Shown in pieces: positions 23,998-32,623 of a DNA stretch of 34,200 nucleotides. Position 1 is the stretch's first letter. Every line of letters starts with the position of its first letter. The notes beneath the pieces were generated by a model. It did no database searches, was not told where the DNA came from, and worked only from the letters and a program-made list of their open reading frames with translations. The stretch is from Natrialbaceae archaeon (GTDB taxonomy: Archaea; Halobacteriota; Halobacteria; Halobacteriales; Natrialbaceae): assembly GCA_003559215.1 (NCBI GenBank), contig PWMF01000159.1, positions 1 to 34,200 of the forward strand, given 5' to 3'. The position numbers were made by a program, and so were the translations under genes.

Positions 23998-24746
23998 TAT
24001 AGCTGTACTGCTTCTTCGAGTTCGGTCGCGCGCGCCTCGATCGAGTCGGCGGCTCGCATGACCAGTTCCTCGACGCTGAAGGAGCCGTCCGTCTCCACGT
24101 GGAAGACGAAGGCGTTCGGCACGTCCTCCAGTCGGACCTCCTTGCCGGGGTGTCGGGTCGAGATATCGTGGTCGAACTCGCTCGTCGGTACGAGTTCGCC
24201 GTTCTCCTCGACGACGCCCCGAACGATCTGGGACTCCTGTTCCTGGAACTCGGGCAGGTCGTCGACGACCTCCACGCGCTGGAGGTGTCGGTAGCCGACC
24301 GCGACCCCGCCCTGGTGTTTCGCGTGGTTCTTCCCGCGCTCGAGTCGGGCCTCGGCCTCGGCCTCGAGGCGCTGGCCGTCTTTGAGCTCGATGATCGGGA
24401 CGTTCTCGTCGGCGGCTTCGACGAGCGAATCGCTCGAGACGAGATCGCCCGAGTAGGCGGTGGCCGGTCCTTCGACGTCGATCGAGAGCGTCACGGTGTC
24501 GTCCTCGACGAACTCACCTTCCGGCGGGGTCGTCAGCGGAACGAGCCCGAGTCGCAGGGCGAGCTGTTCGTCGAACATCACCGACGAGTTCTCGACGAAC
24601 CGGACGGTGTCGATCGCCATCGTCGGGACGTCGGCGACCATCGCGCGACGGATCCCGTTGGCGAACGCGGGCGTAATCCCGCGGGCGAGGAATCGACCCT
24701 CACGATCCCCGCGTTCGACGAACTCGACGTCGTACTCCTCACTCAT
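23997..24746 (-). CDS. rpoD: DNA-directed RNA polymerase subunit D (RpoD/Rpb3-like)
   Basis: A 249-residue polymerase platform subunit, the alpha/Rpb3 counterpart that dimerises with subunit [30 protein letters not shown] is the conserved alpha motif, followed by [14 protein letters not shown]. The domain 3 insertion (about 140-215) contains no cysteine at all; the whole protein has none. It therefore cannot hold the Fe-S clusters found in subunit D of some other archaea (family knowledge). Starts 3 nt after rps11. Confidence 0.96.
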   Translation of the reverse strand: MSEEYDVEFVERGDREGRFLARGITPAFANGIRRAMVADVPTMAIDTVRFVENSSVMFDEQLALRLGLVPLTTPPEGEFVEDDTVTLSIDVEGPATAYSGDLVSSDSLVEAADENVPIIELKDGQRLEAEAEARLERGKNHAKHQGGVAVGYRHLQRVEVVDDLPEFQEQESQIVRGVVEENGELVPTSEFDHDISTRHPGKEVRLEDVPNAFVFHVETDGSFSVEELVMRAADSIEARATELEEAVQL

Positions 24747-24749
24747 GGG

Positions 24750-25139
24750 TTAGTAGCCGCCCTTGCCTTTCGGTGCGCGCGATCCGTCGTGGGGGATCGG
24801 CGTGACGTCCTCGATGCGCCCGATCTCGATACCCGAGCGGGCCAGCGCGCGAATCGTCGCTTGCGCGCCGGGACCGGGGGATTTCTGGAGGTTACCGCCG
24901 GGACCGCGCACGCGAACGTGCAGTCCCGTGATGCCGGCGGCCTTGACCTCCTCGGCGATCGACTCGGCCATCTGCATCGCCGCGTACGGCGAGGCCTCGT
25001 CGCGGTTCTGCTTGACCGCGGTCCCGCCGGAGGACTTGGCGATCGTCTCCGACCCGGTGAGGTCGGTGACGGTCATGATCGTGTTGTTGAACGATGCGTG
25101 CACGTGGGCTACGCCCCACTTCTCGTCGTCCTGACTCAT
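24750..25139 (-). CDS. rps11: 30S ribosomal protein S11 (uS11)
   Basis: A 129-residue platform protein: [22 protein letters not shown], then [23 protein letters not shown] and [28 protein letters not shown]. It ends [12 protein letters not shown], close to the usual RPKGGRRGRRV-type tail. The ATG at 25139 is chosen over an upstream frame that merely reads through rps4. It starts 1 nt after the rps4 stop. Confidence 0.96.
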   Translation of the reverse strand: MSQDDEKWGVAHVHASFNNTIMTVTDLTGSETIAKSSGGTAVKQNRDEASPYAAMQMAESIAEEVKAAGITGLHVRVRGPGGNLQKSPGPGAQATIRALARSGIEIGRIEDVTPIPHDGSRAPKGKGGY

Positions 25140-25140
25140 G

Positions 25141-25662
25141 TTATTGCTCCTCCGCGCGTTCCGGGTGCAGGTCGTCCGACAGCGGGCTGTTCTCCTCGAA
25201 GTCGACGAGATCCTCCTCGTCGACGTCGACGACGTAGGAGGGGACTCGGTGGCGCTGGCCGTCGACCACGATGTGGCCGTGGACGATGAACTGACGGGCC
25301 TGCTGGGTCGTGTTCGCGAGTCCCTTCCGGTAGACGACCGTCTGGAGACGGCGCTCGAGGACGTCTTCGATCTCGAGCGAGAGGACGTCGCCCAGCTCGT
25401 CGGCCTCGTTGAGGATGCCGACGCGCTTGAGCCGCCCGAGGAACTCCTCGGAGCGACGCATAACGGTCTCGTCGTCTTGTGCCTGACCGAGCAGGTCACG
25501 AGCCTCGCGTCGGTAGGAACGAAGCTCGGACTGGGCTCGCCAGAGCTCTTCCTTGTTCGAGAGCCCGTAGCGCTCGACCAGCGAGTGCTCGTCGGCGATG
25601 CGCTCGCCCTGGTAGGGGTGGTTCGGCGTCTCGTACTGCTTAGTGTCGGTTCCGAGCGGCAT
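25141..25662 (-). CDS. rps4: 30S ribosomal protein S4 (uS4)
   Basis: A 173-residue primary rRNA-binding protein. [45 protein letters not shown] is the archaeal N-terminal block, and the S4 RNA-binding domain [42 protein letters not shown] lies at about 105-147. The acidic tail suits high salt. Its ATG overlaps the first base of the rps13 stop. Confidence 0.97.
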   Translation of the reverse strand: MPLGTDTKQYETPNHPYQGERIADEHSLVERYGLSNKEELWRAQSELRSYRREARDLLGQAQDDETVMRRSEEFLGRLKRVGILNEADELGDVLSLEIEDVLERRLQTVVYRKGLANTTQQARQFIVHGHIVVDGQRHRVPSYVVDVDEEDLVDFEENSPLSDDLHPERAEEQ

Positions 25663-26180
25663 TATTCGTCATCCTCCTCGGCGGCGGCTTCCTCTTCCTG
25701 TTCCTCGCGGATCTCCTCGACGTTGACGCCGATGGTCCCCTCCGTACGACCGGTGGACTTCGTTCGCTGGCCGCGGACCTTCTGGCCGCGCTTGTGGCGA
25801 ACGCCCCTGTAGGAGTCGATCATCTTCATCCGGTTGATGTCGTGCTGGCGGGTCAGCTGGAGATCGTTGCCAATTTCGTGGGTTGTTTCGCCGGTGTAGA
25901 AGTCGTGCTGGCGGTTGTTGAGCCAGTCCGGAACTTCGTCGGCGTAGTTCTCTACGAGTGTCACGACCTCGTCGATGACGTCTTCGTCGAGTCGGCCGAA
26001 CGTCGCCGTTCGGTCGACGCCCGCTTTCTCGGCGATGAGTCGGGCGGTCCGACGACCGATTCCGTTCATCTCCGAGAGCGAGCGTTCGACGGACTTGGTC
26101 CCGTCGAGGTCGGTTTGACCGATGCGGACGAAGTACTGAAGGTCTTCGTCCTCTTGCTCTTGAGGTTCTTCCTCGCTCAT
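25662..26180 (-). CDS. rps13: 30S ribosomal protein S13 (uS13)
   Basis: A 172-residue head protein contacting tRNA and the L5 bridge. After an acidic start ([13 protein letters not shown]) come [39 protein letters not shown], then [38 protein letters not shown], and a very acidic tail. First protein gene of the supercluster, 71 nt downstream of tRNA-Ser. Confidence 0.97.
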   Translation of the reverse strand: MSEEEPQEQEDEDLQYFVRIGQTDLDGTKSVERSLSEMNGIGRRTARLIAEKAGVDRTATFGRLDEDVIDEVVTLVENYADEVPDWLNNRQHDFYTGETTHEIGNDLQLTRQHDINRMKMIDSYRGVRHKRGQKVRGQRTKSTGRTEGTIGVNVEEIREEQEEEAAAEEDDE

Positions 26181-26251
26181 GTGTGGTGAATCTGTGTCTG
26201 GTGTGCGCGCGTTTCAGAGCCGACCGACTGGACGTCGATCGGGTAAGCCGA

Positions 26252-26334
26252 CGTCGTGGCGGGGATTTGAACCCCGGAGGCTTGACGCCACATGGTTAGC
26301 AACCATGCGCCTTGGGCCGCTTGGCTACCACGAC
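26252..26334 (-). tRNA. tRNA-Ser (GCT)
   Basis: An 83-nt class II tRNA: acceptor GTCGTGG/CCACGAC with discriminator G, anticodon loop TTGCTAA on CATGG/CCATG giving anticodon GCT (plus-strand 26298-26300), a long variable arm, and T-arm CGGGGTTCAAATCCCCG. No intron and no encoded CCA. Lies upstream of rps13 in the same orientation, a known haloarchaeal arrangement. Confidence 0.96.
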
Positions 26335-26417
26335 ACGGTGTGTGTCTATCGTCGCCCGTACGGACTCGGGGACGGCGTCCCCTGCACGTATTGCACTCAC
26401 ACCTATCGCCGATGGGT

Positions 26418-26425
26418 ACTTAAGC
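26418..26425 (-). promoter_or_regulatory. TATA box for tRNA-Ser / rps13 supercluster
   Basis: The minus-strand GCTTAAGT lies about 85 nt upstream of the tRNA 5' end. A GGGGAC/GTCCCC hairpin (26368-26382) would lie in the short leader before the tRNA. Assigned by sequence and position only. Confidence 0.45.
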
Positions 26426-26515
26426 GCAACGAATCCCCTCGGCTGCGGGCGCGATACGTTGCCGAACCGGAAGGACCGGCGCTTATTACCGACGCCTTCG
26501 TACCGCCGCCAACGC

Positions 26516-27502
26516 GTGTCACGAAACGCCCCCCTCGTCCGCCTCGTCGCAGCGGTCGCTGCGATCGTTGCGATCGGGCTGGCGGCGGCGACCGTTCGCT
26601 CCCCGCTCGAGAGCGGCGGTTCCGGGGGAACGGGAACCGGCGAGGGGGACGGAGCCGGGACCGGACAGCCGCCCGAATCCGCCCCCCAGACCGGCGGCGA
26701 GATCCCGCCGTTTCTCGAGTACCTCCTCTACGCCGTCGTCGCCCTGCTGGCGGTCGTCCTGGTCTGGTACCTGCTGGCCCACCGTCGGGACGCCGTTCGG
26801 CTGCTCGCGATTGCCCTCGTCGTCGCGCTCGTCGCCCTCGGGCTGGCGTACGCGCTGGCGGCGTTGGGGACGGTCCCGCTCGGCGGTGAGGAGCCGGCCG
26901 GCGACGAGGTCGAGGAGCCGGGGATCGGCGAGGAAGGGGGAGAACCCGGCGAGGGAGACGGCGAGCGATCGGTGCCCACCGGACCACTGCTCGGCGTCCT
27001 CGCCGTCCTTACCGCCGTCTTCGTCGGCGGACTACTATTGACTCGGAACGCGACCGAACCGACACCTCCGTCCACAGGATCGGAACCCGGGGGCGACGGG
27101 CGAACACCGACCGAGGCCGCTGCCGTCGGCTCGGCCGCGGGTCGCGCGGCCGACCGGATCGACGAGGGGACGGCCGCCGACAACGAGGTGTATCGCGCCT
27201 GGCGGGAGATGACCGCCCCCCTCGAGGTCGACCGTCCCAACTCGAGTACGCCCCGGGAGTTCGCCGACGCCGCGATCGAAGCCGGACTCGAACGCGACCA
27301 CGTCGACGAACTCACTCGGCTGTTCGAGGACGTCAGGTACGGCGATAGCGAGACGACGGCGGCGATGGAGCGACGGGCCGTGTCGGTTCTCCGGAAGATC
27401 GAGTCCGAGTACGCCGACGGCAAAGCGGAGTCGAGCCCAGAGCTGGGACCGGAGGGGACCGATCGCGATCGCGGAGCTGCCGACGGAGGGGACGCCACGT
27501 GA
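26516..27502 (+). CDS. DUF4129-type membrane protein
   Basis: 328 residues from a GTG at 26516 (MSRNAPLVRLVAAVAAIVAIGLAAA). An AT-rich CTTATTA (26482-26488) about 30 nt upstream supports this start over the long upstream frame, which crosses the tRNA. It has four membrane segments (about 7-25, 66-86, 93-116 and 154-173) separated by acidic Gly/Pro-rich loops. The soluble C-terminal domain (about 205-310), with NEVYRAWREMTAPLEVDRPNSSTPREFADAAIEAGLERDHVDELTRLFEDVRYG, is the DUF4129 signature. Such proteins accompany DUF58 and MoxR/transglutaminase systems (family knowledge). The stop overlaps the next gene (GTGA). Confidence 0.88.
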   Translation: MSRNAPLVRLVAAVAAIVAIGLAAATVRSPLESGGSGGTGTGEGDGAGTGQPPESAPQTGGEIPPFLEYLLYAVVALLAVVLVWYLLAHRRDAVRLLAIALVVALVALGLAYALAALGTVPLGGEEPAGDEVEEPGIGEEGGEPGEGDGERSVPTGPLLGVLAVLTAVFVGGLLLTRNATEPTPPSTGSEPGGDGRTPTEAAAVGSAAGRAADRIDEGTAADNEVYRAWREMTAPLEVDRPNSSTPREFADAAIEAGLERDHVDELTRLFEDVRYGDSETTAAMERRAVSVLRKIESEYADGKAESSPELGPEGTDRDRGAADGGDAT

Positions 27503-29445
27503 ACGCCCGAACCGCCGCGCTGGCGCTCGGCCTGGCGGCGTTCGCCGCCGCGCTCGCGGTCCTCGCCGGAGTCCTCGAGTTCGGACTCGCGCAGCCGGTG
27601 ATGATCGTCGTCGGTCTCGCAGCGGTCGCGATCGGCCTCCGGGCGCTGTTCGCCCGCGAACCGCCCCGGAACGTCGGCACGCCCGACCCCGAGCGCCCGA
27701 CCGACGTTCCCGTTCCGGGCGAAACGCTTCGGGAGTCGCTCGGCGCCTTTCGGTCGGTCGGGACGAGCTACGCCGTCACGAGCCGGCGAACGGCCGAGGG
27801 GCTGCGAGCCGCGGCGATCGCGGTCTGCTCGCGGTTCGGGGGGGACGACGAAGAACGAGCCCGAGAGCGCGTCGAATCCGGGGAGTGGACCGACGACGAC
27901 GTCGCGGCCGACTTCCTTTCGCCCTCGCTCGAGCGGCCGTCGGGGTCGGTTCGAGACAGGATCGCCGCCGTCGCCGGTCGCGGCTCGCAGTTTGACGACG
28001 GCGTCAGACGCGCGGTCGCCGCTATTGCCCGGGTCGCCGGCGACGAGGACGACGGCTCGCTTCCCCGGTACGATCCCGACGAGGGACGACCCGCCCGCGA
28101 CCGGGGGACACGGACCGCCACGGACCCGATCGACGGCACCCAACGGCGCCGCGAGCGCGCGACGAACTACTGGCACGGGATCGGCGTCGTCGCGCTGCTG
28201 GCCGTCGGCGTCGGCGTCGTCGCCGAGAGTCCCGCGGTCGTCCTCGCCGGCGTCGTCGGCGTCGGCTACGCTGGCTTCTCCCGCGCGTTCGAGCCGCCCG
28301 AGCTCGAGCTCTCGATCGATCGCGAGCTGAGCGACGACGAGCCCGCCCCCGGCGACGAGATCGACGTGACGGTGACGATCACCAACGAGCGCGACGGGTT
28401 CGTCCCCGACCTCCGGATCGTCGACGGCGTCCCCGCGGGGATGGCCGTCGTCGAGGGCTCGAGTCGGCTCGGAACCGCCCTCCGGCCCGGCGAGTCGGTT
28501 CGCCTCGAGTACGCGGTCGCGGTCGGCCGCGGACGCCACGAGTTCGACCCCGCGCTGGCGGTCGTCGGAGATCTCTCGCGGTCGACCGAACGCGAGTATC
28601 TTGTCGGGGCGGAGACGACGGTCGTCTGCGAGCCCGAACTGCAGCCGGTCGCGGCCCCGGTTCCGCTGCGCTCCGCCGGAGCCACCGTTTCTGGTCGCCT
28701 CCAAACGGAGGAGGCGGGCGCCGGAACGACCTTCCACTCGGTTCGGCAGTACCGGAGGGGCGACCCCCTCGCCCGGGTCGACTGGAACCGTCGCGCCAGG
28801 ACCGGCGAGCTGGCGACGCTGCAGTTCCACGAGGAGCGCTCGGCCCGCGTCGTCGTCCTGATCGACGCCCGGCGGGACGCCTACCTGACGCCCGATTCTG
28901 ACGCCGCCCACGCCGTCGACCGGTCGGTCGCCGCGGCGGGTCGGATCGCCGCCTCGCTGCTGGCCGACGGCGACACCGTCGGTCTGGCGGGGCTCGGAGC
29001 GATCGACCGGGACCGGGACGAGGAGCCCTGCTGGCTCGCGCCGGCCGCGGGTCGCCACCACGAGGTTCGGCTGGCGGAGCTACTCGCGAGCCACCCGCAG
29101 TTCTCGACGATCCCGCCGACGAACGAGGGGCGGTGGCTCTGGCAGTTACGGGGGCTCAGGCGACGGCTCGCGACCGGGACGCAAGTCGTCTTCCTGACGC
29201 CGCTTTGTGATGGCGTTTCGGCCGACATCGCCCGGCGGCTCGACTCCCGGGGGTATCCAGTCACGATCGTTAGCCCGGATCCGACCGCGGCCGACACCGC
29301 CGGCGAGCGACTGGCCCGCGTCGCCAGGGCGGTTCGGGTGTTCGATCTCCGGCGGGCGGGGATCCCCGTGGTCGACTGGCCCGCCGACGAGTCGATCGAC
29401 ACCCGCTTCGCCCGGCGGGCCGCGAGCGCGGGTGATCGTCGGTGA
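27499..29445 (+). CDS. DUF58 protein with an extra N-terminal membrane module
   Basis: 648 residues starting with GTG 27499, overlapping the DUF4129 stop. Residues 1-50 hold two membrane helices. About 55-220 is a soluble charged region (TPDPERPTDVPVPGETLRESLGAF onwards) that resembles the separate DUF7269 protein of other haloarchaeal clusters (from memory). Helices at about 224-260 then open the DUF58 part proper: a CARDB-like extracellular-type domain (ELELSIDRELSDDEPAPGDEIDVTVTITNE) and the signature YRRGDPLARVDWNRRARTGE near 415-435, followed by a von Willebrand-A-like fold (VVVLIDARRDA). DUF58 proteins act with MoxR ATPases in protein maturation or envelope functions. Probable gene fusion. 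Confidence 0.88.
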   Translation: MNARTAALALGLAAFAAALAVLAGVLEFGLAQPVMIVVGLAAVAIGLRALFAREPPRNVGTPDPERPTDVPVPGETLRESLGAFRSVGTSYAVTSRRTAEGLRAAAIAVCSRFGGDDEERARERVESGEWTDDDVAADFLSPSLERPSGSVRDRIAAVAGRGSQFDDGVRRAVAAIARVAGDEDDGSLPRYDPDEGRPARDRGTRTATDPIDGTQRRRERATNYWHGIGVVALLAVGVGVVAESPAVVLAGVVGVGYAGFSRAFEPPELELSIDRELSDDEPAPGDEIDVTVTITNERDGFVPDLRIVDGVPAGMAVVEGSSRLGTALRPGESVRLEYAVAVGRGRHEFDPALAVVGDLSRSTEREYLVGAETTVVCEPELQPVAAPVPLRSAGATVSGRLQTEEAGAGTTFHSVRQYRRGDPLARVDWNRRARTGELATLQFHEERSARVVVLIDARRDAYLTPDSDAAHAVDRSVAAAGRIAASLLADGDTVGLAGLGAIDRDRDEEPCWLAPAAGRHHEVRLAELLASHPQFSTIPPTNEGRWLWQLRGLRRRLATGTQVVFLTPLCDGVSADIARRLDSRGYPVTIVSPDPTAADTAGERLARVARAVRVFDLRRAGIPVVDWPADESIDTRFARRAASAGDRR

Positions 29446-29978
29446 GCGAGATCACCCGCCGACCGGCCGTCCGCTCGAGCGTCGCCGCCGGCGCCGTCGT
29501 CCTCGTCGCCGTCCTCGCCGCGGGGAGCCAGTCGACGAGCGCCCTCGGATTCGGCGCGGTCGGCGGGCTAGTCTTCGCAGGCGGGCTGGCGATCGGACGC
29601 CACCGTGCCGTCGATGCCGGAGCGCTCGCGCTCTTCTTTGGGGTCGTCGCCGGCGGGCTCGAGGTGCCGACCGTCGAGGCGACGATCGTCGCCACGGTTG
29701 CGACCGTCGTCGCTTGGGATCTCGCCCACGGGGCGATCGCGCTCGGCGACCAGCTCGGCCGGGAGGCCGACACGCGCCGGCTCGAGGGGATTCGAGCGGT
29801 CTCGAGCCTTCTCGTGGGGCTGCTGTCGGGGACGGCCGGCTACGCCACCTACGTCCTCGGCGGGGGCGGACAACCGGTCGCGGCTGTCGTCCTGTTGCTC
29901 ATCGCGGCGGTACTCATCGTCGTCGGATTCGGTGGCAGACGGGCGAGGTCGAACCGTCGTCTGCGAACTCGTCACTAA
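29442..29978 (+). CDS. DUF7519-type membrane protein
   Basis: 178 residues from GTG 29442, overlapping the DUF58 stop (GTGA). About six hydrophobic segments, including SSVAAGAVVLVAVLAAGS, AVGGLVFAGGLAIG, TIVATVATVVAWDLAHGA, AVSSLLVGLLSGTAGYATYVL and VAAVVLLLIAAVLIVVGFGG, with a basic C-terminus. The WDLAHGAIALGDQLGR-x-A-x-T segment is what I associate with the haloarchaeal DUF7519 family that follows DUF58 genes; that family name is from memory. Third gene of the DUF4129-DUF58 operon, likely one membrane complex. Confidence 0.8.
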   Translation: MSEITRRPAVRSSVAAGAVVLVAVLAAGSQSTSALGFGAVGGLVFAGGLAIGRHRAVDAGALALFFGVVAGGLEVPTVEATIVATVATVVAWDLAHGAIALGDQLGREADTRRLEGIRAVSSLLVGLLSGTAGYATYVLGGGGQPVAAVVLLLIAAVLIVVGFGGRRARSNRRLRTRH

Positions 29979-30036
29979 GGCAGGGAGAGACGGCCACGGC
30001 CACAGTAGTTTTGTGACGCTGACAGGAACGGCCAGT

Positions 30037-30468
30037 ATGGAGCGACGCGCCTTCCTCGCGGCGACGGCGGGTGGTGGTCTCGCCGCCACCGCGGGTTGTC
30101 TCGAGCAGCTTCCGGGCGTGGGTCTCGAGACGTCGTTCGAGACGACCGCCGCGGAGCTTCGACCGCAGGATCCGCCCGACGTGACCGTCGACGGCGACGA
30201 CGTCGTTGTTCGCGGAACGATCGAGTACGGCTCGAGCCGCTGTGGCGCGATCGAACTGGCTCACGCAGAATACGAGTCCTCGCAGAGCCGGCTCGACGTT
30301 CTCGTCGTCGCGGCCGACGATTCGGGGTGGACCTCAGTCTGTACGGACGATCTGGTCGAAGCGGGGTATCGCCTCGAGGCGACGGTCGACGACGACCTGC
30401 GGCGGATCGTCGCGACCGAACACCACGTGTTCGGGGACGCGTACTCGACGACCGTCGACGGGCTGTAG
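30037..30468 (+). CDS. Tat-type lipoprotein, unknown function
   Basis: 143 residues. MERRAFLAATAGGGLAATAGC is a Tat signal (RR at 3-4) with lipobox ATAGC, so C21 is the predicted lipid anchor. The exported part is beta-rich: VTVDGDDVVVRGTIEYGSSRCGAIELAHAEYES, then LDVLVVAADDSG and YRLEATVDD. Two cysteines (C69 and C102) could form a disulfide (inference). No family recognised with certainty. It follows the DUF7519 gene by 58 nt and converges on moaA (10-nt gap). Confidence 0.8.
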   Translation: MERRAFLAATAGGGLAATAGCLEQLPGVGLETSFETTAAELRPQDPPDVTVDGDDVVVRGTIEYGSSRCGAIELAHAEYESSQSRLDVLVVAADDSGWTSVCTDDLVEAGYRLEATVDDDLRRIVATEHHVFGDAYSTTVDGL

Positions 30469-30478
30469 GGCTCGGCGT

Positions 30479-31465
30479 CTACGCTTCCGCGTATCCTTCG
30501 ATGTAGTCGTCGTTGATCTCCCACTCTCCGTCGTCGTTTTTAATCATGTACTCGCCGTAGTAGGGGACCCGGTTCGCGACGACCTCGCGGTAGGCCTCGC
30601 GGATCTCGGGTTTGGTCATCTCGCCCATCGGCCGCAGGTCGTCGCTGCGGTTGAGACAGCCCTTCAGGTATCCCTCGTGGGTAACCCGAACGCGGTGGCA
30701 GTTCGCACAGAAGTTCGGGTTCTCGACGGGGTCGACGATTTCGACCATCCCCCGTCCGCCGTCGTCGTTCTCGATCCAGTACCGCTTCCGGTCGTGCATC
30801 TCCCGGTGTTCGACTTCGGCGGCCTGCTCGGCGAGCCAGTCGTGAACCCGCTGGATGTCGATGTTCCACTCCGGCCGGCCCGTCAGCTCGGGCATGTACT
30901 CGATCAGCTGGAGCTGAAGCCCGTCGTTCTCGGCGACGTGGTCGACCATCTCCGGGACGTAGCCCGCAGTATGTTCGAAAACGACCATGTTGAGTTTGAC
31001 CGGGTCCAGCCCGGCGTCGACGGCCGCTCGGACGCCCTCGAGCACCTTCTCGTAGGCGCCGCTTTTTGTGACGGCGGCGAAGTCCTCGGGGTCGAGCGCG
31101 TCCTGGGAGACGTTGACCCGCTCGAGCCCGGCGTCGACGAGGTCCTCGGCCCGGCCCGGGAGGAAGGTGCCGTTGGTCGTCAGCGAGACCTCCATCGAGT
31201 CGGGCGTGCGCTCGATGATCTCCTCTAAGTCCTGGCGAAGCATCGGCTCCCCGCCCGTGAACTTCACGGAGTCGACGCCGAACTCCTCGACGACCTCGAG
31301 AAAGCGCACGACCTCGTCGGCGCTCATCTCGTCGTCCTGGGCGTCCATCGGCCCCCGCGTGTCGCCCAGCCCCTCGTTGTGACAGTAGATACAGTCGAAG
31401 TTACACCGGTCGGTGAGCGAGATCCGAACCCCAGTGACCTCGCGCCCGAAGTCGTCGGTTAACAT
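30479..31465 (-). CDS. moaA: GTP 3',8-cyclase MoaA (molybdenum cofactor biosynthesis)
   Basis: A radical-SAM enzyme that starts molybdopterin synthesis from GTP. The 328 residues have the SAM cluster motif C21-x3-C25-x2-C28 ([14 protein letters not shown]), [21 protein letters not shown] and the C-terminal cluster [20 protein letters not shown] (C-x2-C-x13-C). The family's C-terminal Gly-Gly tail, important in characterised MoaA, is absent: the protein ends EGYAEA. The ATG at 31465 has a TATA-like CTTAAG 27 nt upstream and a palindrome between the two. Confidence 0.95.
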   Translation of the reverse strand: MLTDDFGREVTGVRISLTDRCNFDCIYCHNEGLGDTRGPMDAQDDEMSADEVVRFLEVVEEFGVDSVKFTGGEPMLRQDLEEIIERTPDSMEVSLTTNGTFLPGRAEDLVDAGLERVNVSQDALDPEDFAAVTKSGAYEKVLEGVRAAVDAGLDPVKLNMVVFEHTAGYVPEMVDHVAENDGLQLQLIEYMPELTGRPEWNIDIQRVHDWLAEQAAEVEHREMHDRKRYWIENDDGGRGMVEIVDPVENPNFCANCHRVRVTHEGYLKGCLNRSDDLRPMGEMTKPEIREAYREVVANRVPYYGEYMIKNDDGEWEINDDYIEGYAEA

Positions 31466-31473
31466 ACCACCCA

Positions 31474-31487
31474 GTTTCAGGTGAAAC
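31474..31487. promoter_or_regulatory. palindromic operator candidate at the moaA promoter
   Basis: GTTTCA and TGAAAC are exact complements separated by 2 nt. The site lies between the moaA TATA box (31490-31495, minus strand CTTAAG) and the ATG at 31465, just downstream of the TATA box. A bound protein would block transcription start, so a repressor site is inferred. Confidence 0.5.
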
Positions 31488-31570
31488 CGCTTAAGTTCGC
31501 CGGACGAAATCGACCTTCGTAACCTATTTCGGTTTCGGAAGCGCCGCCGCGGTTCCGATCCCGTGTGGTG

Positions 31571-31576
31571 TATAAC
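31571..31576 (+). promoter_or_regulatory. TATA-like box of the HTH-10 regulator gene
   Basis: TATAAC is centred about 32 nt before the ATG at 31606. Two similar stretches follow (TGTATAACTC and TGTAACTCGG), possibly part of a binding site. Confidence 0.4.
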
Positions 31577-31605
31577 TCTTGCAGCCGGCCGTCGTGTAAC
31601 TCGGT

Positions 31606-32265
31606 ATGAGTACGATCGCCGAGTTCACGATTCCCGCCGAGGCCTTCGCGCTCGGGCACACGCTAGAGCGCGTCTCCGACCTCGAGGTCGAGGTCGAGCG
31701 CGTCGTCGCGGCGGCCCCCGAGACGGTGATTCCCTGCATTCGACTCTTCGGCGACGAGGGGACCCTCGAGCGCGCCGACGATGCGCTCGCCGGGGATCCG
31801 ACGGTCGAGGCCGCGACGCCGATCCTCGAACTCGAGGGCGAACGATGTTACCGCATCGAATGGGAGCAGTCGGTCGTCGACGCAGTCCACCTTCTGACCA
31901 GGGAGCAGGCGACGGTCTTGGAGGCGGGCCTCGAGGGCGATCGCTGGCGGTTTCGCGTCCTCTTTCCGGATCGCGAGGCGCTGGCCCGGAGCTACGAGTT
32001 CGCGACCGGTCAGGGGGTTCCGATCGACCTGCGGAAGATCAACCGCCTCGAGGAGACCCGCCACGGACGGTTCGATCTGACAGATCCCCAGTACGAGACG
32101 CTCGTCGCGGCCCTCGAGTACGGCTACTACGACATCCCCCGGGAGATCGACATGGAGGCGCTGTCGGACGAGCTCGAGATCTCACACCAGGCCTTATCGG
32201 AGCGGCTTCGGCGGGCGCACCTGACGCTCGTGACGGAAGCGGTCGGCACCGACGAGACGCGGTGA
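31606..32265 (+). CDS. HTH-10 (bacterio-opsin-activator-like) transcription regulator
   Basis: A 219-residue protein of the haloarchaeal HTH-10 class. The C-terminal domain (about 155-212) reads [53 protein letters not shown], with the recognition helix [13 protein letters not shown]. The N-terminal 150 residues resemble the partner domain of Bat-type regulators ([16 protein letters not shown] onwards), which may bind a ligand or another regulator (inference). No GAF or PAS domain. Transcribed away from moaA, its closest neighbour; target genes unknown. Confidence 0.92.
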   Translation: MSTIAEFTIPAEAFALGHTLERVSDLEVEVERVVAAAPETVIPCIRLFGDEGTLERADDALAGDPTVEAATPILELEGERCYRIEWEQSVVDAVHLLTREQATVLEAGLEGDRWRFRVLFPDREALARSYEFATGQGVPIDLRKINRLEETRHGRFDLTDPQYETLVAALEYGYYDIPREIDMEALSDELEISHQALSERLRRAHLTLVTEAVGTDETR

Positions 32266-32311
32266 GCGCGCCGGCAGAACACCTACTTCCGTCGGCGGGT
32301 AACTGGCTTCC

Positions 32312-32536
32312 ATGGACCGAGAGATGCTCGCGGATCAGCAGCGACTCGTCGAACTCGTCGAGGAGGAGGGGTGGGACGTCACCGACCTCGAGATCTCGGC
32401 CTACGACAGCCCGTGGTCCGACGAGGACGATCCGGAGGCGACGGTGACGATCACGGCTCGAAAGCCCTACGAGAGCGAGGGCGGCGACGGCTCGGGGGAC
32501 GACGAGGACGACGAGAACCCGTTCCGGCTCAAGTAG
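32312..32536 (+). CDS. small acidic protein, unknown function
   Basis: 74 residues: MDREMLADQQRLVELVEEEGWDVTDLEISAYDSPW, then DPEATVTITARKPYE, then an acidic Asp/Glu/Gly-rich stretch ending NPFRLK. A helix followed by two beta strands is likely; no metal or catalytic motif is visible. It follows the HTH-10 gene by 46 nt in the same direction. No family recognised with confidence. Confidence 0.7.
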   Translation: MDREMLADQQRLVELVEEEGWDVTDLEISAYDSPWSDEDDPEATVTITARKPYESEGGDGSGDDEDDENPFRLK

Positions 32537-32623
32537 GCGATACGGGTCGGTCCTGCTGAGTGATAGCGTCAGCTCGAGGGAACCAGCGAAACCACTATTG
32601 TCGTACTCCCGGCTGAGTAGGAC

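Noticed and set aside
26728..29061. 777-residue minus-strand frame opposite the DUF4129/DUF58 genes
   Set aside because: A GC-driven shadow of two real membrane genes. Its low-complexity Gly/Arg/Asp/Ser composition shows no domain.
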